Positions 37,899 to 43,939 of a DNA stretch of 64,000 bases are shown piece after piece; the first letter of the stretch is position 1; each line of letters opens with the position of its first letter. This DNA comes from Nepenthes gracilis (Eukaryota > Streptophyta > Magnoliopsida > Caryophyllales > Nepenthaceae). The notes under the pieces were generated by a model. That model ran no database searches. It saw nothing but the letters and a program-made list of their open reading frames with translations, and was not told the DNA's origin. Both the position numbers and the translations under genes were made by a program. Location: assembly GCA_033239525.1 (NCBI GenBank), contig BSYO01000030.1, positions 6,671,119 to 6,735,118 on the forward strand. Direction: 5' to 3'.

Positions 37899-39932
37899 TA
37901 GTATTTGAGTGAAAATCCATACTATTGATAGCCTAATATTCTTTTGTATCCTTTAAAGAATTGTGTCTGTCGAGACGTTTATATTGTAAACAAGTCCAAT
38001 ACACTTAATAAAGAATAATTATACGCTTCTGATGTTTTTGCGGATGGAGAACATTTTTCTTGACCTCCCATGAAAGTCATCCTGTTGTCCTCTTATCAAG
38101 ATTGATTATTGATGATTTGGAATGAGAAACTAAGCTACAGATGTATTTTCATGATTTTCTGCTAACAGGACACAGTCTTTGATCCAGTGGCTCTTAGCTG
38201 TGGCCATGTCTTCTGCTATATGTGTGCTTGCTCTGCCGCATCTGTGACTATTGTTGATGGACTAAAGGTGGCAGCTTCAAAGGAGAGGTGTCCCTTGTGC
38301 CGTGAGGTACATTTGAATATGCGCCCCCCCCCCTCCCCAAGTTATATTCTTTTCTCCGAACCTGCTCCCTGCCAGACCCAGATGAATGGGGAACAACATT
38401 CAGCTTGCAGACTGCATATGAATTTTTTTTTTCAAATAGAACTTTCTGGATAATCATTCAAAATTTTAAGGAATTGATATCCATTTGAAATGTGTGGCAA
38501 ACTCAATGCATTTGTTTTGTAATTTGTCATGGTCTTTGATGATTCTCTCTTAACAGAGAATATATGAGTTTATAGTGAACGTTATCCACTCCCCTCTCCC
38601 AAATTTATTGTAGTTGTCAACTGTTTGGTGATTTATCCAGCAATTGTTCCAAGGAATTGAGTGTCTCCCGATTGATAGAGAGCTTTCTATCTTTGATTTA
38701 CTGGCTAGGATGTTGAATTCTGTGTTGTTTCTTTTAATTAGTCTTTCTTTTTGGTTTTAATCCCCAGGTAAAGTTTGGGGGAGGGGAAATTAGGGCATGT
38801 TTGATATTTCCTTTAAAACAGCTTTTAGAAACGGCTGTAAATTAGATTTTATTCAAAAAGCTTCATGAGAAGTTAATTATCGTTCTATTGTTGCTTTTTT
38901 GGTAAGTTTCAGTTCGATTTTTTTTTTCCCCAGGAACTCCTGTGAGTAGTTTTGATGGAAGCTATGGCTTGTTACTTTTATTGAAAGTGCTTTCCGAAAT
39001 CTGAAACAAACACCCCTTTAACGTGAGAACTTCAATCAATCCTGCAAAGTCGAGCTACCTCAAAATTTGTCAAGTCTGACAAGTGTCTTCATAAGTAACT
39101 TAAACAAGTGATTCCTCTAATTCTATAATGATAACAGTGTTCATATTTCTTCTAAATCATTTGTTTGGATTCTAGGCTGGAGTTTACCTTGGGGCTGTCC
39201 ATTTGGAAGAACTTACCATCCTATTAAGCCGAAGGTAATTTTTGGTACTGACACGGAAATTTCTCCATCTTTCCTCTGGCTATTTTCTTTACAATTTCTG
39301 CTGTTACTCTTATAGTCTTCCATCTTTTAGTTTCTTCTCATGGACAAAATATCAACTGATATATAAAATATTACCCAATATATATCTATATCGGGCCACT
39401 GAAAAGGCCTAATGGTTGTGCGACTTGAAAGGGAACCTTACTACAATAGTAAAGTTGTCATCATATGATTTGTTAGTCTTGGGTTTTAGTTGTTGACGTG
39501 ACTTTTTATATAATAAAAAGTAAGATCTCATAAAATAAACTAAAAAGTTTGACTTTGGGCATAGTGGGAGCTTCATTCATCGAAATGCCCTTTATAGCTA
39601 TTCAAATATATAAATTTTGATTGGATATGCTCTCGTCTTTGAATGTAAAAGCAGTTCTTGTAACCATATATAGTAGCTTTTCATCCTAGATGTTCCAGAC
39701 CAATAAAAATCGTTAAATACCGATGATTTCAATACAGTCGTTGACTGATATGGATACCAAATATCTCCCTTTTCCATCTTGTCTAGGTTTTACCATTACT
39801 AATTTACTGAATCATATTTCAAGCAGGTGCCCGAAATACTGGGAGCAGCGTCTTCAAATAGAGAGAGCAGAGAGGGTCCGGCAGGCGAAGGAACACTGGG
39901 AGAAGCAGTGCCGGGCATTCATGGGCGTCTGA
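6571..39932 (+). CDS. NLA: SPX-RING E3 ubiquitin ligase NLA/BAH1
   Basis: Orthologue of Arabidopsis NITROGEN LIMITATION ADAPTATION/BAH1, an E3 ligase that with PHO2/UBC24 directs degradation of plasma-membrane phosphate (PHT1) and nitrate transporters and limits salicylate build-up. Exons: 6571-6745, 36079-36323, 36426-36680, 38169-38306, 39176-39234, 39827-39932; all introns are GT-AG and the frame is kept, giving 325 aa (Arabidopsis about 335). The SPX domain runs from [14 protein letters not shown] (residue 1) to about 165 and includes the lysine-rich [15 protein letters not shown] at 126-140, the inositol-pyrophosphate-sensing surface in this family. The C3HC4 RING is complete: C221, C224, C236, H238, C241, C244, C266, C269. 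The C-terminal helix ends CRAFMGV. The start is the first ATG of the SPX motif. Intron 1 is 29,333 bp; introns 2-5 are 102, 1488, 869 and 592 bp. Confidence 0.96.
7405..9956 (+). mobile_element. Probable solo LTR, Gypsy-like (2.55 kb)
   Basis: Starts TGTGGCGACCCAGACC, the TGT-n-n-GACCC opening common to LTRs of plant chromovirus-type Gypsy elements, and can end at gagttaca (9956). Flanking pentamers are tcctt (7400-7404) and tgctt (9957-9961), a one-mismatch candidate target duplication. There is no internal coding domain. Its layout (opening, AT-rich body with an atgcccccgc block near 8035, polypurine run near 9540-9615) resembles the 55576-58286 element. Strand given is that of the TGT...GACCC reading. 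Boundaries are inferred. Confidence 0.42.
8739..9030. repeat. TA/CA-rich microsatellite tract
   Basis: Runs of alternating TA, ACAC and ATAC, including pure TATATATA blocks at 8935-8955 and 8999-9018. Open frames on both strands here are low-complexity artefacts. Confidence 0.85.
10104..10286 (-). pseudogene. Gypsy protease fragment
   Basis: The minus-strand frame [20 protein letters not shown], followed by [12 protein letters not shown], aligns with the Tat-family protease region (TLGT...F.VVD.PS.YNAILGR). The conserved D and G of the family block are substituted. A clear homologue is at 23456-23674 in the better-preserved Gypsy. Confidence 0.6.
10740..11320 (-). pseudogene. Gypsy gag fragment
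   Basis: Minus-strand segments read [20 protein letters not shown] then [20 protein letters not shown], the Tat gag pattern also seen in the 17821-26671 element, followed by a basic stretch and a degenerate GYDTKEC...HHEIQTLF block that corresponds to the GHDTEDC...LKEEIE region. Stops and frame changes interrupt it. The open frame at 11608-11829 to its right may be the N-terminal leader of the same gag but is not recognisable on its own. Confidence 0.6.
12233..13234 (-). repeat. Probable LTR of the decayed Tat element
   Basis: About 1 kb between TGATGGCACC and catcctgaca. It has the same internal architecture as the intact Gypsy LTRs (a TATA-box complement tatttatag about one third in) and a similar length (984-999 bp there). 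No target duplication is visible and the right border is approximate. Confidence 0.4.
13320..13550 (-). pseudogene. Copia reverse transcriptase N-terminal fragment
   Basis: The minus-strand frame includes [19 protein letters not shown] and [18 protein letters not shown], the Copia RT opening (M.EE...L..N.TW.LV...YKARLV.KGF.Q..GIDF). The entry tryptophan is lost and the frame stops before the catalytic YVDD region. Confidence 0.75.
13875..14532 (-). pseudogene. Copia integrase fragments
   Basis: Two frames: 14532-14335 ([16 protein letters not shown]...[17 protein letters not shown], the integrase core opening D..GP.....GG..Y...F.DD.SR..W) and 14087-13875 ([19 protein letters not shown]...[18 protein letters not shown], the region after the core that precedes RT). 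The catalytic aspartate of the F-D-D block is gone. Confidence 0.72.
15641..16199. other. Unassigned intron sequence
   Basis: No coding domain seen. A pyrimidine-rich stretch at 15960-16025 gives a short hydrophobic open frame that I take as chance. Confidence 0.4.
16200..17820 (-). mobile_element. Decayed Copia remnant B, left part (gag end, PR, IN)
   Basis: Minus-strand order from the right: gag (around 17800-17640, reading [15 protein letters not shown]), zinc knuckle and protease/GAG-pre-integrase (17608-16972), and the integrase start near 16840-16760 ([14 protein letters not shown], then a degenerate ICGPF block). The gag continues on the far side of the Gypsy element, beginning at 26672, so this Copia was already in the intron when the Gypsy inserted. 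Many stops; clearly inactive. Confidence 0.7.
16972..17608 (-). pseudogene. Copia zinc-knuckle and protease-region fragments
   Basis: 17608-17417 reads a lysine-rich gag tail ending [18 protein letters not shown], the CCHC knuckle with the spacer histidine replaced. 17346-16972 reads [20 protein letters not shown]...[19 protein letters not shown], the Copia segment between the protease and the GAG-pre-integrase motif. Confidence 0.75.
17821..18804 (-). repeat. 3' LTR of the Tat Gypsy
   Basis: Plus-strand ends TGATGCGTCATG and GTACCCATCA; colinear with 25673-26671. A TATA-box complement (ttttatag) lies near 18278. The adjacent polypurine tract on the minus strand reads AGGGAGCTAG just before the LTR. 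Confidence 0.95.
18929..19145 (-). repeat. W-box-rich repeats in Gypsy 3' region
   Basis: Eight W-box cores (TTGAC or GTCAA) lie within about 220 bp next to the 3' LTR. The last part is a 56-bp tandem duplication (gaaggaaatgttgactgtct starting at 19043 and 19099). TTGAC is the core bound by WRKY factors; activity is not shown by sequence alone. Confidence 0.75.
19761..19958 (-). repeat. Five tandem 39-40 bp repeats in Gypsy 3' region
   Basis: Units start at 19761, 19800, 19840, 19879 and 19919, with a partial unit at 19959. Each carries gaccgc-like, gggtcgcctggatg-like and agggtttag-like blocks. The last block includes the telo-box (reverse complement AAACCCTA) in several units. Tandem arrays in this position are known for Tat/Ogre elements. 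Confidence 0.9.
20277..21324 (-). pseudogene. Gypsy integrase
   Basis: Fragments in order on the minus strand: 21324-21130 ([20 protein letters not shown], the region before the zinc-binding motif), 21050-20757 (core: [27 protein letters not shown], then [14 protein letters not shown]) and 20468-20277 ([20 protein letters not shown]...[13 protein letters not shown], the C-terminal domain). The first core aspartate position of the family (W..D..GPFP) is N, and the second (SDNGTQF) is N as well. Frames are also broken between fragments, so it is inactive. Confidence 0.9.
21535..22227 (-). pseudogene. Gypsy RNase H plus second (aRNH) RNase H
   Basis: A 230-residue open frame. The first part ([19 protein letters not shown]...[20 protein letters not shown]) is the end of the standard RNase H and connection. 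The second ([20 protein letters not shown]...[20 protein letters not shown]...[12 protein letters not shown]) is a separate RNase H with its D, E and D residues visible. Two RNase H domains in tandem are a hallmark of the Tat lineage. Confidence 0.92.
22389..23434 (-). pseudogene. Gypsy reverse transcriptase
   Basis: 23434-23039 reads the entry region ([17 protein letters not shown]...[12 protein letters not shown]); 23038-22833 is out of frame but contains WRMCVDFTD- and [14 protein letters not shown] pieces; 22832-22389 reads [20 protein letters not shown], the catalytic [10 protein letters not shown] near 22745-22716, and [20 protein letters not shown]. The Y-V-D-D motif is intact but the frame is broken at least once. 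Confidence 0.93.
23456..23674 (-). pseudogene. Gypsy aspartic protease region
   Basis: The minus-strand frame contains [39 protein letters not shown] and [17 protein letters not shown], the end of the protease and linker to RT in Tat elements. The catalytic DTG region upstream (about 23700-23920) is not in this frame. Confidence 0.8.
23924..25096 (-). pseudogene. Gypsy gag
   Basis: Two frames: 25096-24743 ([20 protein letters not shown]...[20 protein letters not shown]...[20 protein letters not shown]) and 24673-23924 ([20 protein letters not shown]...[20 protein letters not shown]...[20 protein letters not shown]). This is the retrotransposon gag domain followed by a CDFH-GH-C region. The interruption around 24674-24742 separates them. 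Confidence 0.92.
25645..25672 (-). other. Gypsy primer-binding site
   Basis: Immediately inside the 5' LTR the minus strand reads TTGGCGCCGTCTTTGGGA: one spacer base, then TGGCGCCG, complementary to a tRNA 3' end CGGCGCCA (tRNA-Asp-like). Beyond the first eight bases the match to a tRNA would need a database check. Confidence 0.75.
25673..26671 (-). repeat. 5' LTR of the Tat Gypsy
   Basis: Plus-strand ends TGATGTGTCC and GTGCCCATCA; followed by target duplication AAGAT. Colinear with 17821-18804, with small indels. A TATA-box complement (ttttatag) lies near 26130. Confidence 0.95.
26672..26950 (-). mobile_element. Copia remnant B, right part (gag N-terminal side)
   Basis: The minus strand reads [20 protein letters not shown] up to the target duplication; on the other side of the Gypsy the frame resumes as [19 protein letters not shown]. 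Copia gag proteins have an L..L.SMK..G...R.YIM.M block here, so the two halves join into one gag once the Gypsy is removed. The right limit is not resolved. Confidence 0.62.
26951..27559. other. AT-rich intron sequence
   Basis: Strongly AT-rich, with TATATATA at 27500-27512. No coding domain seen. It may include the lost 5' end of Copia remnant B. Confidence 0.5.
27560..29480 (+). other. Possible further LTR within NLA intron 1
   Basis: A GC-rich block at 27690-27900 with a TATA-like ttataaaac at 27841, a GA-rich leader (gagagagaggctgaaggg) and a T-rich stretch afterwards looks like the promoter and R region of an LTR in plus orientation. There are no coding domains. I could not pair TG/CA ends with a target duplication, so the element type and limits are guesses. 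Confidence 0.3.
29481..30257. other. Unassigned intron sequence left of Copia
   Basis: Contains a GC-richer block at 29500-29650 with no recognised domain, and ends with TAGTT (30253-30257), the target duplication of the Copia element. No other signal seen. Confidence 0.5.
30258..30818 (-). repeat. 3' LTR of the Copia element
   Basis: TGTTGGCCGAAAATGAGG to GATTTCCAACA on the plus strand. The minus-strand polypurine tract GAGAGGAAGTT abuts it at 30819-30829. It carries one copy of the GTTGACC-loop-GGTCAAC hairpin near 30751-30772. Confidence 0.95.
30854..32714 (-). pseudogene. Copia reverse transcriptase and RNase H
   Basis: 32714-31944: a tether, then [80 protein letters not shown]. 31881-31402: catalytic [12 protein letters not shown] and [15 protein letters not shown]. 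31375-30854: RNase H with [20 protein letters not shown] and [21 protein letters not shown] frameshift near 31910 separates the first two segments (SLYGLKQ lies in another frame) and a second lies near 31400. Otherwise the domains are complete. Confidence 0.94.
32841..33951 (-). pseudogene. Copia protease/GAG-pre-integrase and integrase
   Basis: 33648-33220 reads [20 protein letters not shown], then [20 protein letters not shown] and [14 protein letters not shown] (the zinc-binding HHCC region), then [10 protein letters not shown] (integrase core start; GPF is altered to EPF). 33302-32841 carries integrase core pieces in shifted frames ([32 protein letters not shown]). The protease active site left of gag is not in a clean frame. 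It is disrupted and not functional. Confidence 0.9.
33952..34754 (-). pseudogene. Copia gag
   Basis: The ATG at 34754-34752 lies just after the primer site. The first ~115 codons are recoverable only across frame changes ([11 protein letters not shown] start, [20 protein letters not shown]); 34410-33952 is open and reads [49 protein letters not shown], the UBN2-type gag domain. A frameshifted tail follows where the zinc knuckle should be. Confidence 0.9.
34757..34785 (-). other. Copia primer-binding site
   Basis: Next to the 5' LTR the minus strand reads AGTGGTATCGGAAGGTTAAG; TGGTATC plus a following purine run is the initiator-methionine tRNA primer site (usual form TGGTATCAGAGC), here with one or two changes. 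Confidence 0.8.
34786..35390 (-). repeat. 5' LTR of the Copia element
   Basis: TGTTGGCGGAAATGAGG to GATTTCCAACA. It contains two GTTGACC-loop-GGTCAAC hairpins (35299-35320 and 35326-35347) where the other LTR has one; seven W-box cores fall within 35287-35360. Confidence 0.95.
35391..36078. other. End of NLA intron 1
   Basis: Begins with the TAGTT duplication and runs into the branch/acceptor region of NLA exon 2 (acceptor gtgcag at 36073-36078). No domain seen. Confidence 0.6.
37517..37890. repeat. ~143-bp tandem duplication and CATA/CT microsatellites (NLA intron 3)
   Basis: The segment around 37517-37658 (tttgaagctgtga, actcaccctcaatctttaca) is repeated at 37660-37790. The copies are separated by a (CT)n-(TA)n run at 37620-37650 and followed by a (CATA)n/(TA)n run from about 37805 to 37898. 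The open frame over the CATA run is an artefact. Confidence 0.85.
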
Positions 39933-40110
39933 GCAGCTGCTACCTTTCATCAGTCATGGTGGCGGTGGTGGTGGCTTTACTTTCTCAGCTTGCTTTTGTC
40001 TTGCAGTAATTGAATATGCTGTTTCTGTGCAGTTCGCTGTTGTGAATATGCTAACTCCTTCAAAGCTTTTTTTTTTTTTTGCATGCTATGAAATAAAAAT
40101 TAGCGATGCT
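39933..40110 (+). terminator. NLA 3' UTR and probable polyadenylation region
   Basis: After the TGA at 39930-39932 the transcript runs through a T-run (40069-40080) to AATAAA at 40092-40097, the only canonical signal close to the stop. The cleavage site is inferred to lie shortly beyond. Confidence 0.5.
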
Positions 40111-42139
40111 AGAGGGATGCCTTTTAAGCATTTTTGATGAGTAATGTCTCATCCGTCTAATATATTCAGCAAACTCATATAAGAATAGATAAATAAATGT
40201 TATATTATTTGAAAATATCCAAAGAATGATGAAGAGATACTATGAGGATATTTTTCATAAAATTTGGCTGAAGTTCTTTGATGAACTTACAACTAATCTT
40301 TTAAGAATTTTTATGATTGTGAAAATATTATTTGAGGATGTTTTAACAGAGCGTCGGCCAGGAGGAACGCAACAAGAGAAAAAGAAGCGATCTAGCATTA
40401 TTCAGGTATGTAATCGTCTCATAAATGATCTTATAGCCTTGTAATTTTTAAAAGTCTATATGTAACTTCAGAGAAAAAGAAAAAAAAAAGCATTATTCAT
40501 GTAAATAATCTTTTAACATTCTTGCAGGTAGTCCCATAAGCTTATGATATTCCTGAGGTAGCCTTCTCATATGAATTCTGTTAACTCCTTGAATGGCCAC
40601 GTTGTGAAGTTTGTATGACATGTTAGTTTGTGAAAGTGATAGTTAAACATAGCCTACATGTCAGTTTGTGAAGGTAGTATAATGGCCTTACATGCACGCT
40701 ATGACACTTAAATAGCATTTGAATGATTTTCGAATGTTTAACTTTAGAAAAATGACGGTTCAAATAGTATTTGAATCTCGTTCAGACGCTAAAACCAAAA
40801 AGCAGGTCTTCAACATCGCATGTGAAATTAAGGACGTACAATCAATGGTCATATTGATCCCATGTTGATCGATGGCGGCATTTGATGGTTTGAGATTTTG
40901 CTCGTCACAAATTCTGGCTTGTGCCGTTTGATCCGGGATTGGAGAACTGTTCAAATGCCGTGATTTAGGGCAGTGATGTTCAGTCAGTGTCCAAGTGCTA
41001 GTCTATCGGTCAAAGTAACATTTGATGAGACGTTAATTTGAGGCCTAGGAATAGTTATGAACAAGAACCCTAAGGTTATGCTTGATTATGCTTAATGGAG
41101 TATGGAGGAAACATAATGATCGTTGTTAGCTGTTTGGGCTTCAGAAGGTCCTCCTGGAGCCCATGGGTTTTTGTTCATTCGATGGTTGTTATATGATTTT
41201 GAAGTTATTAATTGAAGATGAAATGAAATTTTCACCGATTTATAGAATATGATGGGATTATTTACATGATAGTGCGATCCTTTGTTAATGTTTAGGTTAC
41301 TCTAATGTTTTTATTATGAAAAAAGATATTAATCATGTACAAAGATTTAATATATTAAAATAAATTAAACTAATTAATTATAATAATTTGAATAAACATC
41401 CTTATTAATGAATAATATGTTATTAATATTGACAATTTATTGATAATTGAATATATGGGTAACACCATATCAAATTGAGCATTTCTTGGCCAAATTGGAC
41501 TTATTACTTATTTGTTGAGTATAAAATTAAGTTTCAACTTGACTCGATATGTTAATAAATCAGTTTTAAAAAGCCGAATTTATACTTCTAACAAAACCAT
41601 AGCTACCCGATATGCATAATAGCATACGCAATGCAAACAAATATCAATTTTTATAACTTTATTAACATCCACATACAATATACGATATGGCGTTAGGCAC
41701 TACGTATAAGCAGCTATGACTCCCATAAGTATAAGCCGCTACAACTGAATCCATTTGATTAGTTCATTACAAATAAATATGTCAAGTAATAAACCAATAG
41801 TAAATAATTCATGCAGGTAAACTGGAGACCCATTGGTTTGCTAGATTTGCCTTGTTGGAGATCTGATCAATCTTTCCAAAGAGTCTCCATCGGTTATCAA
41901 ATACTACGTTCTCTCTATTAACACATTTTACTTTTCTTATATATGCATGAATAGTGATGATTTATAGTCATATAACTTTTTATTTTTATTTTAATTTTTA
42001 TTAAAATTATAGGTTTAAATGCCATTTTCTCAATTAAGGTTGAGGGAATCATATAAAAACATCACAACATTAAGAACATAGAACCTGCATTACCATGATA
42101 TCTTCCACATTTTTCAAACTACTTTTCGTATCCCAACTA
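40111..42139. other. Intergenic DNA between NLA and p23
   Basis: No gene recognised. A short stretch at 40350-40407 (ERRPGGTQQEKKKRSSIIQ followed by a gtatgt donor) looks exon-like but has no partner exon and matches nothing I know. 41280-41600 is strongly AT-rich. 40640-41220 is moderately GC-rich and may be part of an old LTR. Confidence 0.4.
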
Positions 42140-42699
42140 GTTGAGCTCATGGTTTATGGTGGGATGATTATAGTCGTTGGATCATTGCTTTCTGACATCG
42201 GTGGGATATAGACTGGAGATATCGGATCTAGGCATTGCATTGTTATGGGAGTTTGGTGCATGTATGACCCTAGGATCTCTGTGATCTTGCAACAACAAAC
42301 CCAGCAAAAGAGGTGTTAGCATGATAGCCTTTCATCAATGGTGAGTAAGATCCATATAAATTTTCACTCCTCGCTATTTTATTGAGCCTTACCAATTTAG
42401 TTGCAGATTCCTAGAGATACAAATGTAGATTTGCAAAATCATCGTGGCTGATATGCGAGAAGATTCAAGGTAGATTAATATAAGATTATATTCATATCTT
42501 ATATTAATTTTTAAGCTTATACAGTATGTCATATAAATTATGTCAGATCATTTATAATGAGCATTCGAACGCTTGATAATTGTATTGAGAAAACATTTAT
42601 GATCTTATTGAGGTTTTTCAAATATGACTTCTATGGATTTTTATGTATCATGATCTGAACGGCTTGAGTTTTATTTAGATATAAGGTCGGGTCACGACA
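42140..42699 (+). mobile_element. Possible LTR end
   Basis: Terminates in ggtcgggtcacgaca at 42699, which mirrors the TGT-GACCC openings of plant chromovirus LTRs (TGTCACGACCC...GGGTCGTGACA). The left end was not found, so only the 3' terminus is suggested. No coding domain. Confidence 0.3.
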
Positions 42700-42989
42700 G
42701 GCTTAGCACGAAGGATATTATCTTCAGATTGTGGTTGAGGATCGGTGTGTGCTCTTTGTGACAGTGGCGTAGAATCCCAACAGCTTTTTTAATTCCACTG
42801 TTGTTATTCTCAGACTCTTTGAAAGATTGTTTGTCATAGTAGTTGCTGCAGGCTGTTTGAGAAGTGGCTTCAGGAGATTCGGTAGGCTAGCGTGAGTGGA
42901 AAGGTAAGAACTCCGCGGGCATAATTTTTAGGATGGTCATAGCTATGTCAATCTATTTCACTTGGTATGAAGAAAACGATGCTATTTTA

Positions 42990-43508
42990 AAGGAGAAGGC
43001 AGTTAACGATCTCGAGAGGATAGTGGAAACAGTTATCCAATCTATTTGTGATCATATCAGTCTTTCTCGCTCCAGCCAATATAATGGATCCGAGGGCTCG
43101 ACCTTGGGGTGATTGTATTGTGCTTTTTGGTGCAACCCACTAGGTTCAAGCCGCATTTCTTGAAGGAGAAGGCAGTTAACGATCTCGAGAGGAAAGTGGA
43201 AACAGTTATCAAATCTATTTGTGATCATATCAGTCTTTCTCGCTCCAGCCAATATAATGGATCCGAGGGCTCGACCTTGGGGTGATTGTATTGTGCTTTT
43301 TGGTGCTACCCACTAGGTTCAAGCCGCATTTCTTGAAGGAGAAGGCAGTTAACGATCTCGAGAGGAAAGTGGAAACAGTTATCAAATCTATTTGTGATCA
43401 TATCAGTCTTTCTCGCTCCAGCCAATATAATGGATCCGAGGGCTCGACCTTGGGGTGATTGTATTGTGCTTTTTGGTGCTACCCACTAGGTTCAAGCCGC
43501 ATTTCTTG
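42990..43508. repeat. Three 173-bp tandem repeats
   Basis: Units at 42990-43162, 43163-43335 and 43336-43508. Units 2 and 3 look identical by eye; unit 1 has a few substitutions (aggatagtgg for aggaaagtgg, tatccaatc for tatcaaatc, gtgcaaccc for gtgctaccc). Each unit could encode about 40 residues (KEKAVNDLERKVETVIKSIC onward) before a TGA, but 173 is not a multiple of three, so no continuous repeat protein results. Confidence 0.95.
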
Positions 43509-43939
43509 GTTTGTTGGCTAGTGTAATTTTATATATCTTAATTACTTAAAAATAAAAAAATGAAAGTAGACTAGACTACCAAAAGTATCTCTCAATTTTT
43601 TTTTTCCAAATCCAATCAACAACTTTAAAAGAAACACTTGAAAGGAGATAAAGCCAAACAAGAACTAATGGGAAATGATCGATGAAAGACAAAAGAAGGC
43701 TTTGTTTAAAGTTGGTGTATTACTTGCAACACGCAGAATTTCTCTGAACGGAAATATTCCCTCAGACATCCAAAGTCTGGGCAATTCTGCAGCAGCCAAC
43801 TTCCTAAGAAAGAAGACACCCCTCAGTCCAGTCCCCAAGCACTGAAAAAAGTACCCAAAAAAATAAAAATAGAAAAAAAAGAACACAAAAAGCCTCACCA
43901 GCAGAAGGGTGCTTAGTCTCCCAAATGCGAATTTCTTGC
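43509..43939 (-). other. 3' flank of the p23 gene
   Basis: Non-coding sequence downstream of the p23 stop on the minus strand. A-rich on the plus strand near 43855-43890. No clear AATAAA on the minus strand was found, so the 3' end is not placed. Confidence 0.4.

Noticed and set aside
37701..37901. Tyr/Ile-rich frame in NLA intron 3
   Set aside because: Translation of (CATA)n.
42990..43508. 173-bp repeats as a CRISPR array or protein repeat
   Set aside because: No short palindromic repeat/spacer structure, eukaryotic context, and the unit length is not divisible by three.
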